From an uncultured Ruminococcus sp. (lineage in GTDB: Bacteria > Bacillota > Clostridia > Oscillospirales > CAG-272), in the NCBI GenBank assembly GCA_902791785.1, contig CADAXH010000059.1, positions 1 through 14,201 of the forward strand: a DNA stretch of 14,201 nt, given 5' to 3'. The first letter of the stretch is position 1. Every line of letters starts with the position of its first letter. The position numbers and the translations under genes are program-made. Shown piece after piece: positions 13,276-14,201 of this stretch. The notes beneath the pieces are model-generated. The model saw nothing but the letters and a program-made list of their open reading frames with translations, had not been told where the DNA came from and did no database searches.

Positions 13276-13968
13276 TTATTTAAGCAGATCGGGTCTTTTC
13301 AGTTTTGTCCTTATTTCAGATTGTTCTTTTCTCCACTTTTCTATGTTTGCATGGTGGCCTGAAAGAAGAATGTCCGGAACCTTTCTTCCGTTCCATTCAT
13401 AAGGCTTTGTGTACTGCGGATATTCCAGGAGTCCGTCGGTCAGACTCTCATATTCGTAGCATTCTTCGGAAGAAAGAACGCCGTCAACCATTCTGGACAC
13501 TGCATCCACAAGAATGCATGCAGGGATCTCTCCGCCTGTCAGCACATAGTCGCCTATGGATATTTCCTCGTCTACTATTTCTTCTATTATTCTTTCGTCA
13601 ACGCCTTCGTAGTGGCCGCACAGAATTACAATATTGTCATAATTTTCAGCAAGCTCGGATGCGCGTTCCTGAGTCAGTATCTTCCCCTGTGGAGACATGT
13701 ATACCACGTGCCTTCTCGTGCAGTTGTTTGTCTCGGGTGAAGTTATTGAAGAAAAGCATGAATAGATCGGAACGGGACTCATGACCATTCCCATTCCGCC
13801 TCCGTATGGTGTGTCATCAACTCTTCTGTGCTTGTCTTCGGAGTAGTCGCGTATGTTGTGGACCCTTATGTCCAGGTGTCCCGCTTTTACTGCTCTCCCT
13901 ATTATGCTCTCTCCGAGAACAGTCGAGACGAGGTCGGGGAAGAGCGTCATAATATCAAATCTCATCAT
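13276..13968 (-). CDS. trmD: TrmD, tRNA (guanine(37)-N(1))-methyltransferase
   Basis: TrmD is a SPOUT-family, trefoil-knot dimer that methylates N1 of G37 next to the anticodon and prevents +1 frameshifting. The 230-residue length is typical. Visible blocks are MTLFPDLV, HRRVDDTPYGGGMGMVM (47-63), and the SAM knot YMSPQG (90-95), CGHYEGVDER (117-126) and SIGDYVLTGGE (137-147). The C-terminal GLLEYPQYTKP, KVPDILLSGHH and RRPDLL-like (KRPDLLK) segments are also present. The residue aligning with E. coli catalytic base Asp169 is Glu174 (YESL), a conservative change. It overlaps the rimM stop by 4 nt (ATGA), and GAGGG provides the SD. The rimM-trmD pairing is the classic arrangement; rplS does not follow, a MurJ-like gene does. 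Confidence 0.97.
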   Translation of the reverse strand: MMRFDIMTLFPDLVSTVLGESIIGRAVKAGHLDIRVHNIRDYSEDKHRRVDDTPYGGGMGMVMSPVPIYSCFSSITSPETNNCTRRHVVYMSPQGKILTQERASELAENYDNIVILCGHYEGVDERIIEEIVDEEISIGDYVLTGGEIPACILVDAVSRMVDGVLSSEECYEYESLTDGLLEYPQYTKPYEWNGRKVPDILLSGHHANIEKWRKEQSEIRTKLKRPDLLK

Positions 13969-14201
13969 GAAAAGAATCCCTCGATCGGCGTCACATATAT
14001 TCCGGTTGAGTCAACTTTTTTGACGTATTCCTTGACTTCTGGCAGAAGCACTTCGGTTCCGTCACTCGAAGTTATGGAATAAATCTTGTTCGGCGAGTAG
14101 TCGAGTACATCTTTCAGTACGCCAAGTTTCTTTCCGGTGTTGTAATCTATCACGTCCAGCCCAATCATGTCACAGATGAGCATTTTCCCTTCGGGAACCT
14201 T
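13965..14201 (-). CDS. rimM: RimM, 16S rRNA processing protein (partial; N-terminus outside window)
   Basis: RimM is a ribosome assembly factor that binds S19 and helps mature the 30S head. Only the last 78 residues are in the window; the frame is open to the right edge, beginning KVPEGK. The fragment is the C-terminal PRC-barrel: LICDMIGLDVIDYNTGKKLG, VLKDVLDYSPNKIYSI, EVLLPEVKEYVKKVD and a terminal YVTPIEGFF, all typical of RimM ends. A Met codon at 14183 is internal, not the start. Its TGA stop overlaps the trmD ATG, giving coupled translation. Confidence 0.93.
   Translation of the reverse strand, partial: KVPEGKMLICDMIGLDVIDYNTGKKLGVLKDVLDYSPNKIYSITSSDGTEVLLPEVKEYVKKVDSTGIYVTPIEGFFS

Noticed and set aside
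13305..13784. 159-codon plus-strand open frame opposite trmD
   Set aside because: Antisense shadow of conserved trmD; Arg/Leu-rich composition is typical of such shadows.
1..14201. A new defence, mobile or toxin-antitoxin system
   Set aside because: Nearly all genes are recognisable housekeeping, cell-wall or envelope genes on one strand, with no integrase, transposase, inverted terminal repeats, direct-repeat borders or composition break that I can see.

Overview
This window is one long block of minus-strand genes, so read it from high to low coordinates. No plus-strand gene can be supported. It looks like a chromosomal segment of a low-to-moderate-GC Bacillota, most likely class Clostridia. 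The evidence is sigma-A type promoters (TTG---/TATAAT), strong GGAGG ribosome-binding sites, U-tract terminators, an HPr with both His15 and Ser46, a PASTA-tailed septal PBP and a pair of DUF4330-type membrane proteins. No plasmid, phage, insertion-sequence or CRISPR signature is visible. I cannot name the genus.

Layout from right to left. (1) 14201-13276: the C-terminal end of rimM and complete trmD, overlapping by ATGA (ribosome maturation and tRNA m1G37). (2) 13266-8723: an envelope group of a MurJ-like lipid-linked oligosaccharide flippase, a large O-antigen ligase/polymerase-like membrane protein, and two tandem DUF4330-like single-pass proteins. It ends in an AT-rich terminator that also carries the -35 of the next promoter. 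(3) 8617-8348: ptsH (HPr) as a single-gene unit with its own promoter and a strong terminator. (4) 8280-5400: uvrC, rsmD and coaD, tightly coupled and closed by a terminator. The uvrC frame is broken by a perfect 7-bp tandem duplication that splits the protein into a GIY-YIG half and an RNase H/HhH half. (5) 5280-1: the start of the division and cell-wall (dcw) cluster, with a well-formed mraZ promoter, a repeat-rich control region, then mraZ, rsmH, an FtsL-like protein, a septal PBP (FtsI/SpoVD type) and murF running off the left edge. The usual murE is absent between the PBP and murF.

How the genes work together. The dcw genes supply control (MraZ), ribosome modification (RsmH), divisome assembly (FtsL), septal transpeptidation (PBP) and the last cytoplasmic step of the peptidoglycan precursor (MurF). 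The MurJ-like/ligase/DUF4330 group probably exports and polymerises or attaches an envelope glycan. The other genes are housekeeping (RsmD, CoaD, TrmD, RimM, UvrC, HPr).

Most worth a second look: the reversible-looking uvrC duplication; the mraZ leader, with three AAGTGG boxes at exact 10-bp period followed by three DnaA-box-like sites in the opposite strand sense; a terminator-like hairpin inside the dcw operon whose U-tract runs directly into the PBP ribosome-binding site; and a MurJ-like flippase that lacks several residues essential in E. coli MurJ and sits beside a glycan ligase. I see no convincing new defence or mobile system here.
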